Shown here: one piece after another, positions 37,829 to 46,700 of the stretch
Layout of the letters: the number at the start of each line of letters is the position of its first letter
Position numbering within the stretch: position 1 is the stretch's first letter
Assembly (NCBI RefSeq): GCF_002844395.1
Contig: NZ_CP025197.1
Coordinates: 3,286,001 to 3,350,000 of the forward strand
Length of the DNA: 64,000 nucleotides
Reading direction: 5' to 3'
DNA from: Acetivibrio saccincola
GTDB taxonomy: Bacteria; Bacillota; Clostridia; Acetivibrionales; Acetivibrionaceae
Notes under the pieces: model-generated
What the model was told of the DNA's origin: nothing
What the model saw: only the letters and a program-made list of their open reading frames with translations
Databases searched by the model: none
Translations under genes and position numbers: made by a program

Positions 37829-39754
37829 TTATCCTAAACCAAGCTGCTGCATAAGCCATACAGACTGACTTTCCATCTGGCTCAGCATTTTTTCCATAGC
37901 CGTAAATTTTCTATAATAAGCCTCCTCCTTCTGATACATAATTTCAAGCATCTTTTGGATCATGGAATCCTTTGCTTTTATTTCATCTACAATTAGATTA
38001 TTAAACTCTGATGCATCTCCTACTATACCTGCCTTTTCAAGTAATATACCTTTTTTGCCGCTTGAATCCCTGGTAGTTCTTATGTTCTTTTGCAAAATAT
38101 CATATATTCTCTGAGTTATACCGCTTTGATTGTAGTTTTGGACAACTTTCTCCCTGTCATTAACGGTATTTACTCCAGAATCTTCAGGTTTAGTCGTGAA
38201 AAGTTTAACCACTTCATCAAAATTATTCATAAGTGCTGATTTTAACTTAGCTTCATCAAGGGTAAGTTTACCCCTTTCATAATAAGCACCTGTTGATATG
38301 CCTATATCAAAAACACTTATAGATACTCCTTCCACTTTATCAAACAAAGCTTTTCTCATTTCATTTAATATATTAAATAGTATATTGTCGTTACTTAATA
38401 GACCCTCTTTGGCTTTTTCTTCCCACAATTCAATTTCTTTTTCTGACATAGCATCCTTTTGTTCCTTTGTAAGGGGTCTATAATCCCTGTTCTTCTTTTG
38501 ATGAATCAATCCGTTTATTTCATCTAAAATCTTGTTATAGTCCTCAACCAAACCTTTAATATTTTCAACAACAGCATCTATATCATTTTTAATTTCAATT
38601 GTTACTTCCTCTTCTGAAATTTCATTTAGGGAAAACCTTACCCCGTCAATGGTAAACTGGTTACTGCTTCTTTTCATTCCTTCAACGCCGTTTAACGTAA
38701 ACTCTGCATCTGTTCCCTGGGTATAGGTCCCGTCAACAATTCCTAATGCCTTTAAAAGCCCGTTTTCTTCATGGGTATCCACAAATGTAATGGATGACGC
38801 AGCACCTTCAACAGTGGATGTTAAAGTAAATTTGTCATTTAAAGAATCATACTGGATTCTTACACCGGCATCACTGTTATTTATTGCGTTCATAACATCC
38901 CTTAATGTTGCGTTTTTGTAACTTTTGCCCACATCAATAACTACATCATTTATTGTAAATACAACATTTTCCTCCGGATTATCTATAGCCAAAGTGTTTT
39001 TAAAATTATCTTTAATGCTCTCAAGACCGGATGCTAAGGATATCCTGTTGCTGGTATTATCCTCCGGCATAAAACCTAATTTCTTAAGGTCACCGGAAAA
39101 TGAGGTTCCATCTGCCAGCATTAAAGTACTGCCGTTTAAAAGCACATTAAACTCCACTCTTCCGCCAGAATTGCTAACTTTCACCTTACCTGCGCCAAAA
39201 GCTTTAGACAGTGAGGCGTTTATATCTTCAATCATATGATCAATATCGCTATAATCCTTTAATTCAATTGTTTTGGTAACACCGTCTAAAGTAACATTTA
39301 TTTTTCTTCCGACAAGCTGAAAATCCTCTACAGCTTCACTTGCAATTATGTTTCTGGTAATATTTGATGTGCCTTCAATTTTTGCACCTGAAGCCAGGGA
39401 ATGAACCTGTATGGTGTAAACTTTGCTTTCTGCCGCCGAACCTGCAACAGCTGTTACCGCTTTTTCATTGCTTGAACTTATATTAAATAAATTAAATGCA
39501 GATAAAGACCTGAAATTTGTTTCAGGTTTTAAAAGGTTAAAGTATTTGTCAGAAAAGGCTCTCAGCTTATTTGTAACATCCCTGTACATATCCCTTTTCC
39601 ACTCTAAAATCTGCTTGTCCTGCTCGACTTTGTCCACTTTCATTTTTTCAATGTACATTAATTGTTCTATCATATATCCTGTATCTACTCCTGATACAAG
39701 ACCTGAAAATCTCAATCTGCTGTATTCCGTGTTGTAGATACCATATAAAGACAT
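37829..39754 (-). CDS. fliD: Flagellar filament cap protein (hook-associated protein 2)
   Basis: FliD caps the growing flagellum and helps flagellin fold into the filament. The 641-residue protein has the FliD_N domain (RFSGLVSGVDTGYMIEQLMYIEKMKVDK) at about 13-110. A central flagellin_IN-like domain follows (TIQVHSLASGAKIEG). The FliD_C coiled region includes ISTGAYYERGKLTLDEAKLKSAL and MEKMLSQMESQSVWLMQQLG at the very end. The gene lies 4 bp downstream of flaG and about 120 bp upstream of fliS. Flagellin itself is not in the window. Confidence 0.95.
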   Translation of the reverse strand: MSLYGIYNTEYSRLRFSGLVSGVDTGYMIEQLMYIEKMKVDKVEQDKQILEWKRDMYRDVTNKLRAFSDKYFNLLKPETNFRSLSAFNLFNISSSNEKAVTAVAGSAAESKVYTIQVHSLASGAKIEGTSNITRNIIASEAVEDFQLVGRKINVTLDGVTKTIELKDYSDIDHMIEDINASLSKAFGAGKVKVSNSGGRVEFNVLLNGSTLMLADGTSFSGDLKKLGFMPEDNTSNRISLASGLESIKDNFKNTLAIDNPEENVVFTINDVVIDVGKSYKNATLRDVMNAINNSDAGVRIQYDSLNDKFTLTSTVEGAASSITFVDTHEENGLLKALGIVDGTYTQGTDAEFTLNGVEGMKRSSNQFTIDGVRFSLNEISEEEVTIEIKNDIDAVVENIKGLVEDYNKILDEINGLIHQKKNRDYRPLTKEQKDAMSEKEIELWEEKAKEGLLSNDNILFNILNEMRKALFDKVEGVSISVFDIGISTGAYYERGKLTLDEAKLKSALMNNFDEVVKLFTTKPEDSGVNTVNDREKVVQNYNQSGITQRIYDILQKNIRTTRDSSGKKGILLEKAGIVGDASEFNNLIVDEIKAKDSMIQKMLEIMYQKEEAYYRKFTAMEKMLSQMESQSVWLMQQLGLG

Positions 39755-39758
39755 AGTT

Positions 39759-40133
39759 CTACCTCCTCTCGTCCACCAATATGCCGGCTAATTCCCACAT
39801 TTTTGCTACCATGTCTAAAATTTTTTCAGAAGGAATTTCCCTTATAACTTCTTTTGTTTCTGTATTAATAACCTTAACTAATATTTCCTTTGTTCCCTCA
39901 TGTATTGAAAATTCCAACTGGGTTCGAGCTCCTATAATCGCCTTGTTTGCCTTTTCAATAGCATCAATGATTTCCTTAGCTGTAACGTCAGAATAATTTT
40001 GGCCCTCATCTTTTGTGACTTTTTGTACATTATTATTTTCTAAACTGGTTTTCTTTACACCAAGGGTATTTTGAACTGTATTTTGTGTGTTTTTTAATTG
40101 CATTAAAGAAGCATCCATGCTATCAATTCTCAT
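39759..40133 (-). CDS. flaG: FlaG family flagellar protein
   Basis: This 124-residue protein has a variable N-terminus and the typical FlaG C-terminal domain: IEKANKAIIGARTQLEFSIHEG, ILVKVINTETKEVIREIPSEKILDMVAKMWE. FlaG proteins influence filament length; the precise role is unclear. It directly precedes fliD (gap 4 bp) and is probably co-transcribed with it. The start is ATG with GGAGGG upstream. Confidence 0.88.
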   Translation of the reverse strand: MRIDSMDASLMQLKNTQNTVQNTLGVKKTSLENNNVQKVTKDEGQNYSDVTAKEIIDAIEKANKAIIGARTQLEFSIHEGTKEILVKVINTETKEVIREIPSEKILDMVAKMWELAGILVDERR

Positions 40134-40438
40134 AAAAAATCCCTCCGTGATATTTCCTTCATATCTATTATCGGAATTTCACTACACATAGTTTACAATT
40201 AATTTCAGTGCTTTATTTCAAGGTATACGGCAGTTTTTATTAAAAAAATTTTAATTTGTTTTTAAAAAATAAGAGAGTTCTTATTTAATATAAAAACTCC
40301 CTTAAAGTGTCAAATTATTATTGGGTTTTTGTTAAGTCTTTACCGAGGTTTTTATTTACGGGGGTTTTTATTTACGGGTTTTTTTACTTATTGAAATTAA
40401 TCATTTAAAATTAATTAATCAAAATCAATTACTCAAAA
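40134..40438. other. Gap between flaG and the unknown coiled protein gene
   Basis: The gap is about 305 bp. It contains an imperfect hairpin near 40271-40305 (GAGAGTT with AACTCCC) followed by repeated GGTTTTTATTTAC units (40340-40382). It is probably a terminator region for the upstream gene. No further gene is seen. Confidence 0.35.
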
Positions 40439-40834
40439 TTAGTTGCTTAAAATATCTGTACTTACATTGAAAATAGATAAAGATCTTTCAACCTCAGCTT
40501 TCCAGTCTGAAAATATGGGAAGCATCTCATTTTGTATATGTTCTTCTAAATTTGAAGCAACTTCACTTTCATAATTCTCCACTACTTTGCTCATACAGTC
40601 TTTAATTTTAGCTGTAAGAACGTCTATCTGACTGTCTGGTAGCATTTCCTGCATGTTTTTAATTGCCTTTTCAATACATATAATTCCATGCATTGTATCT
40701 TCTAAAACCGTCCTGGCTTCTTCATAACGAAGTTCGGACAATCTCTTTTGTATATGATTAATTCCTTTTTCCATTGTCTGAAGCAGTGGGAAAATGTGTT
40801 TTACAACCTGGATATTTTTGTCCATTATACTCAA
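40439..40834 (-). CDS. Hypothetical helical protein beside the flagellar cluster
   Basis: The 131-residue protein has no signal peptide or membrane helix. It is predicted mainly helical, with regularly spaced Leu/Ile (HIFPLLQTMEKGINHIQKRL, LEEHIQNEMLPIFSDWKAEVER). AGGGAGGTTGAG-type ribosome signals precede its ATG. It lies upstream of flaG on the same strand with a 305-bp gap that seems to include a terminator, so it may form its own unit. I do not recognise the family; a motility-related or chaperone role would be a guess from location. Confidence 0.6.
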   Translation of the reverse strand: MSIMDKNIQVVKHIFPLLQTMEKGINHIQKRLSELRYEEARTVLEDTMHGIICIEKAIKNMQEMLPDSQIDVLTAKIKDCMSKVVENYESEVASNLEEHIQNEMLPIFSDWKAEVERSLSIFNVSTDILSN

Positions 40835-41075
40835 CCTCCCTTTGTCTTTCCCATAATATTTTTTAATTAAGTTAATTATGGTAAGACTTTTACGGAAATA
40901 TTTTGTTTAATTGCATTTTTTACTATATCGGTAAATTTCCACTGCTTCCTTACCACTTTTTTAAAATAATTTTTTTATCTTATAAAAGTTAATATGAGAT
41001 TGTATTCCCTATATAGAAAATTTTTGATAAAATATGCATAAATAATATAGAAAGAAGGGAGAGGAAAAGCAGGGA

Positions 41076-42042
41076 ATGTCATACAAAGTCACTGTGGGGA
41101 AATACCATTCTAGAGAAATGTATTGAAAATGTTCAGTATAATGTTTCTACTCCAAATGATTACATATTTACTTCTAGATGTAATAATAAAAATTTAGTAA
41201 AAATAACAGGATATATTGACACTGAAGAGAGAACTATAGCACTATATGAATGGGCATTACTTCCAGCAACCAATCCTGACTGTTATAAAGAAATAACTAT
41301 AGAACATTATAAATCAGAAAAATTGTTAAGAAAGGTTATACTTTCGAAGGCATTTGTGGTAAAATATACTGAAAGTTATTCCAGCGACGAAGGTGTAGGT
41401 ACTTTTACCATTCATATAAAGCCGCTGTACGGACAAGAAATTGAAGTTTTATGTGAAGCGCCATCCGCAACTTACAATGCAAATTCAACTCCTCTACCTG
41501 AGTTGGAAGAAGAAACGAAAAATAAGATAATCGTTGAACAAAAACAGAATACTGTCGATCTGATGACAACAAAAAGCATAACAAGTAATTCGGATTCAAA
41601 AATGGTATGTGCACCCTTTACTGAATATGGAACTATACTGAGTAAAGATGAAGCTGCGGAAGATGAGAGTTTACGGAATGTACATAGAATAATAAAGAAA
41701 ATTTTGGAAGAAGGACCAGAATGGAAATCACAGGAAGCATTAGAACGACATCTTAAAAAAAGAATCCAGAGGGATCAAGTCCCTTCCAATTGGACGGTTA
41801 TTGACTATAATAACAAAATAATAGAGGTTTGTAGTAATCCGGACAGTTGCATTTATGAATATTATCAAGAAGAATTTGATCAAAAATATTATATATTTGG
41901 GGATGGGGATTGGATTGTAATGGTTGGTGAAAATGGTATTATGGAGACAACTTTTCCACCAGATACAATGACATATTCGGATTACCTGAATGAACATTTA
42001 AAAGTTGAATTTATTGGAAAGATTGGAGATGTGTATAAATAA
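41076..42042 (+). CDS. Hcp/TssD-like tube domain fused to a C-terminal toxin-like domain (frameshifted near the start)
   Basis: The first 130 or so residues resemble Hcp/TssD phage-tail-tube proteins: SYKVTVGNTILEKCIENVQY, KITGYIDTEERTIALYEW, KVILSKAFVVKYTESYSS, then GTFTIHIKPLYGQEIEV. After a linker, the last 125 residues (from about SLRNVHRIIKKIL) look like a polymorphic toxin tip. The segment YYIFGDGDWIVMVGENGIMETTFPP recalls BECR-fold RNase toxins. ATG 41076 has AGGGAGAGG upstream, but a one-base excess in the GGGG run (41094-41097) separates it from the main frame, open from about 41097 onwards. The stop overlaps the next ATG (TAATG), as in toxin-immunity pairs. Function is inferred. Confidence 0.6.
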
Positions 42043-42389
42043 TGATTGATAACAAAATGAAAATTAAAGATTATGGTTATGATGTTAGTCAAGTTCTAGA
42101 TGTTAGTCCATTTGAATATATTGATACATTTGCGTGTAGGAGTTATTTGACAGATATATTCTATTCTTTGGATGATGAGGATAAAGCTATATTGAAAGAA
42201 TATGATAAAAAGCTTTTATTAAGGGCGGAGGAATTTTATAATTATTTAAAACCAATATATCGTTGGGGAAGTAGTGAAAAGCCTTATACGCATTGGTGGT
42301 GGCACTTGGATAAAGTAATATCAGGCGAGTTAAACGTAGATATTGAACAATGGAAAGTTGAAATAAATGGGGAAACTATGAGCATTTAA
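42042..42389 (+). CDS. Probable immunity protein for the Hcp-like toxin
   Basis: This 115-residue soluble acidic protein is translated from an ATG overlapping the stop of the preceding gene (TAATG). It contains aromatic-rich segments (YRWGSSEKPYTHWWWHLDK) and no signal peptide or membrane helix. I do not recognise its family. Its position directly after a gene with a variable toxin-like C-terminus, the tight coupling and small size are the usual marks of an immunity protein (inference). The alternative is an unrelated small accessory gene. Confidence 0.5.
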   Translation: MIDNKMKIKDYGYDVSQVLDVSPFEYIDTFACRSYLTDIFYSLDDEDKAILKEYDKKLLLRAEEFYNYLKPIYRWGSSEKPYTHWWWHLDKVISGELNVDIEQWKVEINGETMSI

Positions 42390-42464
42390 TCCTGATACAT
42401 AAATCCTTTTTTCTGAAAATTAACCGTCCAATAGATTTCAAAAGGAAATATAAATTATTTTGTG

Positions 42465-43518
42465 GTGCGGCCGGGCAAGGCCGTGGAGTACAGCGGGTGG
42501 AAACCCCGCCGAGGAAACCTTAAGCCGAGGAACTAGTAGCAAGTCTTGGAGTATCAGTAGCGATATTGATGCTTAAGCGTAGACAGTTAGGCAGTAGGTC
42601 CGAAGTCCGCAAGGGCGAGTGATTGAACCTCGAAAATTTTACAAAGTCGGGAAGGCCGACTGGCTCACAAACCAGGAAGGCAGGATTGCATCAAGCGTTA
42701 ACGGCGAGCGTGATGTGGCTTCCCCGAGGTCAAAGAGCCGGGCATACTGTACAAAGACTCCACGGTAACCCGGGAGACCCTGACGATTCTTGCGAAAGCA
42801 AGTATGATGTACAACCGATAAAAAGGAAGGAAGTCAAAAGATTGTCAGGGAGTCGGATAACCTAATAGTATTAATGATGCTGGGTAATGCCGGAGGAGAA
42901 AAGGAGGTTACGTACAATCGCTCTTGTTAAGGAAACATTAACTACACACAGGGGTAGGGATTGATGGAAACGAAATAAGCCGTCTAAAAACACATAGTTA
43001 TAAACCACAACCCGCAAGAAGAACATATATACCGAAAGCGAATGGGAAAGAACTAAGGCCACTGGGCATAGCTGCATACGAGGACAAGATAGTACAGATG
43101 GGACTTGCAAGAATACTGGAAGCAATCTATGAGCAAGATTTTCTTGACTTTTCTTATGGTTTCAGACCAAACAGGAGCGGTCATGATGCGCTGAGAGCAA
43201 TAAACAAAACAATTATAAAAGATAAGATAAACTATATAGTTGATGCAGATATAAAAGGATTCTTCAACAACGTTGACCATGAATGGATGATGAAGTTTAT
43301 AGGACACAGGATAGCGGACCCAAACATAAAAAGGCTGATAGTGAGATTTCTAAAAGCAGGGATAATGGAGAGAGGTAGATTTGAAGCAACAGACAAGGGT
43401 ACAGCCTAGGGTTCAGTAGTTTCACCGATATTGGCAAACATATATCTTCATTATGTGCTTATGGTTTGAGAAAGTGATAAAGAAAAGGAGCAAAGGGGAA
43501 GTTTTTATTATCCGTTAT
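42465..43518 (+). mobile_element. Degenerate 5' part of a group II intron
   Basis: The left end GTGCGGC at 42465 fits the group II 5' consensus GUGYG. It is followed by about 450 bp of structured GC-richer RNA typical of domains I-III, and then coding sequence for the intron-encoded reverse transcriptase. The intron is cut at 43518 by the left end of a Mu/Tn7-type transposon, so domains V and VI and the 3' splice site are missing here. It cannot splice in this form. Confidence 0.8.
42950..43518 (+). pseudogene. Group II intron reverse transcriptase/maturase fragment
   Basis: The coding remnants read [57 protein letters not shown] (first catalytic Asp) and SVVSPILANIYLHYVL, all typical of LtrA-type reverse transcriptases. 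An in-frame TAG breaks it near 43409, and a further shift near 43462 follows. The frame then reads WFEKVIKKRSKGEVFIIRYC and stops being RT exactly where the YxDD active-site Asp pair should come, because the transposon starts there. The N-terminal part before GIDG is also largely missing. Confidence 0.8.
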
Positions 43519-43852
43519 TGTAAATTTTCAAATTAAATTAGATAATATTTTCAAATTATTTTAGGTCAATTTTACCACAAATTAGTGAATATTTTCAAAT
43601 TAAAATAGGAACGCGATAATCAAATTTTCAAATTCCAGTAGGATTCAAAATAAAATTTGGAAAAATAAGTATTGCATAACACTTTCAAATTTGTATAATA
43701 AAAATGAGCAGATTAACTGCTCTTAAAATTTTAATCAAAATATTGATAATAGAAAACTTTTAAGTATAAATTCAATAAGTTTACAACATTTATTACTTAA
43801 ACGGTTTATAACCGTTGTACTAAGGCTGCCGGTTAAAGATAAAAGTATTTTA
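43519..43852. repeat. 334-bp transposon end, left copy of a long inverted repeat
   Basis: The sequence is repeated in inverted orientation at 59851-60184, equal in length and with one difference seen by eye. TTTTCAAATT iterons start at 43525, 43548, 43592, 43625 and 43682 (the last with C as first base), the pattern of transposase-binding sites at Tn7 and Mu ends. Confidence 0.9.
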
Positions 43853-44360
43853 GATATCAAAGTCTTTTTGTCCTTGGTATACGATTTCTTCATCTACATG
43901 CTTTTGCTTTATTGAACAAGCATACATAAGGCTTGAGGTTGCAAGACTGTTAACAAGGCGGGGTACGCCTTTTGATGCAGAATAAATAGCTTCAATTGCA
44001 GCCTGGGTATATAGTACAAAGACATTATTGCTTGTTGTATCTGATGAAACATTGTAACCTTCTTATGTGAAGGCACTTCTCCTAAAGATATTAAAAGACC
44101 CCGGTAAAAATCCATAACGGTAACTGTTGAGAGAGAAAAATAGCAGGGTTTGTAAAGTCCGGATTTAACCCGGCTGAAAATTTTCTTAAGGCGGTGGATT
44201 TCCATTCCCGGTTCACCGACTAAAAGAAACATTCCCGGATGTTTTGAATATATTTAAATCTTGAATTTAATTCCTTAATATCTTCACTTTCATAAACATC
44301 AGAAATATCAATTTCTTTTCCAAAAGGATTGTATTTTAGTCCAAAAAACTGTCTGAACAT
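43850..44360 (-). pseudogene. Transposon AAA ATPase (ExeA/TniB-like), internally deleted
   Basis: ATG 44360 (GGAGAG upstream) opens MFRQFFGLKYNPFGKEIDIS, typical of ExeA-like transposition ATPases. A shift leads into FLLVGEPGMEI (Walker A without the GKS/T) and KPCYFSLSTVTVMDFYRGLL. The Walker B and sensor regions are missing. After SLYY the chain jumps in another frame to TQAAIEAIYSASKGVPRLVN and the normal C-terminus. It is therefore inactive. Such ATPases select targets for the Mu-like transposase encoded just upstream. Confidence 0.75.
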
Positions 44361-44362
44361 AA

Positions 44363-45372
44363 TTATTTCTCTCCTTCCATAATTGTTTTAAATGAAATTG
44401 TTTGTTTTGATTTAGGCATGTCAGCATGTGTTACAGATACTTCGTTATTTTGTAAATCCACTATTAACTCAGAATTTTTAGGTCTGCCCCTTCGTTTCAT
44501 ATGGGCATTGTCATGAAAATTAACCTGCAAGGCTTCACCGATTTTCTTGCCTTCATAGTATATGAATACCGGCTCTTCTAAACTCTTAATTTTATTCATA
44601 TTAAGTTGGGATAAAAATCTTTTTCTAACTGTTAAAAAGAACCTTTCTATTTTTCCCCGGCTATGTGCAACAAAGGGTTTCGAATGTATAAGAGCGCATC
44701 CTACGTCCGCGCACATAAATTCAAACTGCTGTGAACGGTAAATCTTCCCATTGTCCGTATAGAGCAGGGAAGGTATGCCTCTTCCTGTATGTAAGGTCCA
44801 TACATTAAATCCCCATACCACAACTCATTTATATATTGATGTGCAAATCTTTTAATTTCTTTTTTCTCTTCAGTTTCATAAATGCTTTCATGATTTGAAA
44901 ATTTTAAAAACCTGTATAGTGTGGTAAGTGATATTTGCCCTTCTTTTAATATGCCTTTTTTTATTAGTTTATCATAGATGATTGTAGTAGGCGCTTTAGG
45001 ATATTTTCTTTTCGTCTCAAGGATTTTTTCAGCAAGTTCTGTATCTATTTTTCTACAATTACCCCTGTCTTTCCGGTATCCGGGTTTTAATGCATCCAAT
45101 CCTCCACGCATGTAATCACAGTACCAGGACTCTATTGTTTTAGGTGAATATTTTCTTATGCCATAGTGTGGCATTTCTACGGGTTTTGATGAAATTTGAG
45201 CATAATAGTCCTTACGATTATTCACTTGTCCATTTAGGATCGGACTTATCAGTGAAAATCTTTTTAACGCAATGGCATTTCTTACCTCTTCACTTAACAT
45301 ATTCCTGACCTCCTGTTGCATTTTTAGGAAGCCATGACCGGTCAGGCTGTTCTTTACCACGGATGTTACCAT
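44363..45372 (-). pseudogene. Mu/TniA-like DDE transposase, internally deleted
   Basis: The N-terminal helix-turn-helix region (ISPILNGQVNNRKDYYAQI, KYSPKTIESWYCDYMRGGLDAL) is followed by the start of an rve core with the first catalytic Asp in LWYGDLMYGP. The second Asp (LLYTDNGKIYRS) and the Glu (HSRGKIERFF) are in another frame. About 50 residues that normally separate the first two Asp are absent, so this is a deletion and not only a frameshift. The C-terminal beta-barrel follows. The gene cannot give an active transposase. Confidence 0.75.
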
Positions 45373-45467
45373 AGTTATTTGCTCAAGTAAAGGAAAATAT
45401 GGTGTTGGTTGATTTCATTAAAAATTTTTCATAAGACGCTTTTTAAAATCCTATTTTAATGTTATAA

Positions 45468-46057
45468 TCATGCTGCAAGAAATGTTTTAGCGGTAGCTTG
45501 ATAGTATTTTTGAGAGAATAGTTGAATGTTGGGGAATTCTCTTACTACTATTGCTAAAACGTTTCTTGCTTTTTCTGTGTTTCCAAGAGTTTCATCCGGT
45601 AATTTCACTTTGTGTATTATTTGTCTTAATCCATTTTGTATTGTATTGAGATTTTTAATGAATTTTTTTCTGTAATAGTATAGAATTTGCCTTGAAAACT
45701 GTACGTTGTTTTTTAGATTTAGTTGTTTTATAACTGAATTAATACTACCTTTACGATAAAATAAATTATATATGTATTCAAAAATATGATTTATTGCATT
45801 AATAAATCCGGTAAACAAAAGTTAGAATATATGATATGGTGCATCCACATAGAGGACATATATAGCGTCTGATTACTATTTTCCTTTATATTCTTTTGAG
45901 TAATAATATCTTTCATAGAAGCCATGTTTGCGGAAACTAACTAATTTATTGCATTTTGATTGTGACATCTTTTAGTTGGTGGCGGTGGAAAAGGATAATT
46001 TCTCCCAAGTTTAATATATTCATGAATTCCTTCATGAACATTGAAGATATATTGCAT
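45468..46057 (-). pseudogene. DUF6431-like transposon protein, frameshifted
   Basis: ATG 46057 (GGAGGGTGATG upstream) opens MQYIFNVHEGIHEYIKLGRN. After a stop and a frame change come remnants of a zinc-ribbon region (RKHGFYERYYYS, IRRYICPLCGCTISY). The last 116 codons are open (SVIKQLNLKNNVQFSRQILYYYR). Genes of this kind accompany ExeA/Mu-type transposition modules in clostridia, as far as I recall; the role is unknown. Confidence 0.5.
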
Positions 46058-46192
46058 TTTTACATCACCCTCCGCAATATATTATAAAAAATAATCCTAC
46101 TGTAAAGTGAAAATATTTTTTCAAATTGCGGTAGGGTTAAAAATTTTTTTCACCTATTTTAATGTGATAAAATAAGGGTAGATTTACCTAAA

Positions 46193-46462
46193 TTAAAATG
46201 AAAATCTACATTCTACTATGGAAATTTCATCTGTTACAACCTCTATTTTTTTATTTTCAAGACTCATATCAATATTCAATAAATATTGCAGTGCATGTAT
46301 TATAGCCTGTAATTCTGCTTGTATATTTTTTTTACACTTTAGATTTGTATATCCAAGTATTTTATTTTTACCAGGATTAATTATTAAAAAACTAATTCCT
46401 GCTTTGCTTTTCTTAAAAGAACCATCTGTATATATTTTTATATTTTTCATATATTCATCCAT
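46193..46462 (-). pseudogene. Ribonuclease HI fragment truncated by the transposon
   Basis: This is an RNase H-like protein with the first catalytic Asp (KIYTDGSFKKSKAG), Glu (QAELQAIIHAL) and third Asp (IEVVTDEIS). The chain then runs into the transposon end after SIVE, and the last five codons (CRFSF) are transposon sequence. The normal C-terminus, including the fourth catalytic Asp, is lost. The ribosome site is AAAGG before an ATG. It probably came with the accessory island. Confidence 0.75.
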
Positions 46463-46651
46463 ATACCTTTAATAAAAATTCCTTTCTCTTATTAAACTAT
46501 TTAATAAGAGAATACCATTAAAATTACACAATTACAACGAAAATCATCCAATATTTTAATATATCTGTGTTATTCTGTGTTATTCTCAATTTTTCTTACA
46601 ATAACACCTAATAACATTATTTTCGTTTTTCTTAATATATAGAACATATAA

Positions 46652-46685
46652 AAACTCCATTATCTTAAATAATATAACGGAGTTT
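46652..46685 (-). terminator. Terminator of the HEPN-like gene
   Basis: AAACTCC and GGAGTTT arms enclose a partly paired AT-rich loop. On the minus strand the stem is followed by TTTTTATAT. It lies 16 bp past the stop codon of the gene ending at 46701. Confidence 0.6.
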
Positions 46686-46700
46686 CTAATATAATGTTTA

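Larger units (their letters stand above)
43519..46210 (-). mobile_element. Decayed Mu/Tn7-type transposon (transposase, AAA ATPase, DUF6431-like gene)
   Basis: The ends are 5'-TGT...ACA-3' with imperfect terminal repeats: TGTAAATTTTCAAATTAAAT at the left, and TGTAGATTTTCATTTTAATT read inward from the right at 46210. The left end carries five TTTTCAAATT-type iterons over 170 bp. Inside are remnants of an ExeA-like ATPase, an rve-type DDE transposase and a zinc-ribbon DUF6431-like protein. The flanking 5-mers (GTTAT and TTCTA) do not match, so the borders have been rearranged since insertion. The right border cuts an RNase HI gene. Confidence 0.75.

Noticed and set aside
42465-42950. Possible tRNA or rRNA fragment because of higher GC and structure
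   Set aside because: The GTGCGGC start and downstream reverse transcriptase identify it as group II intron RNA.
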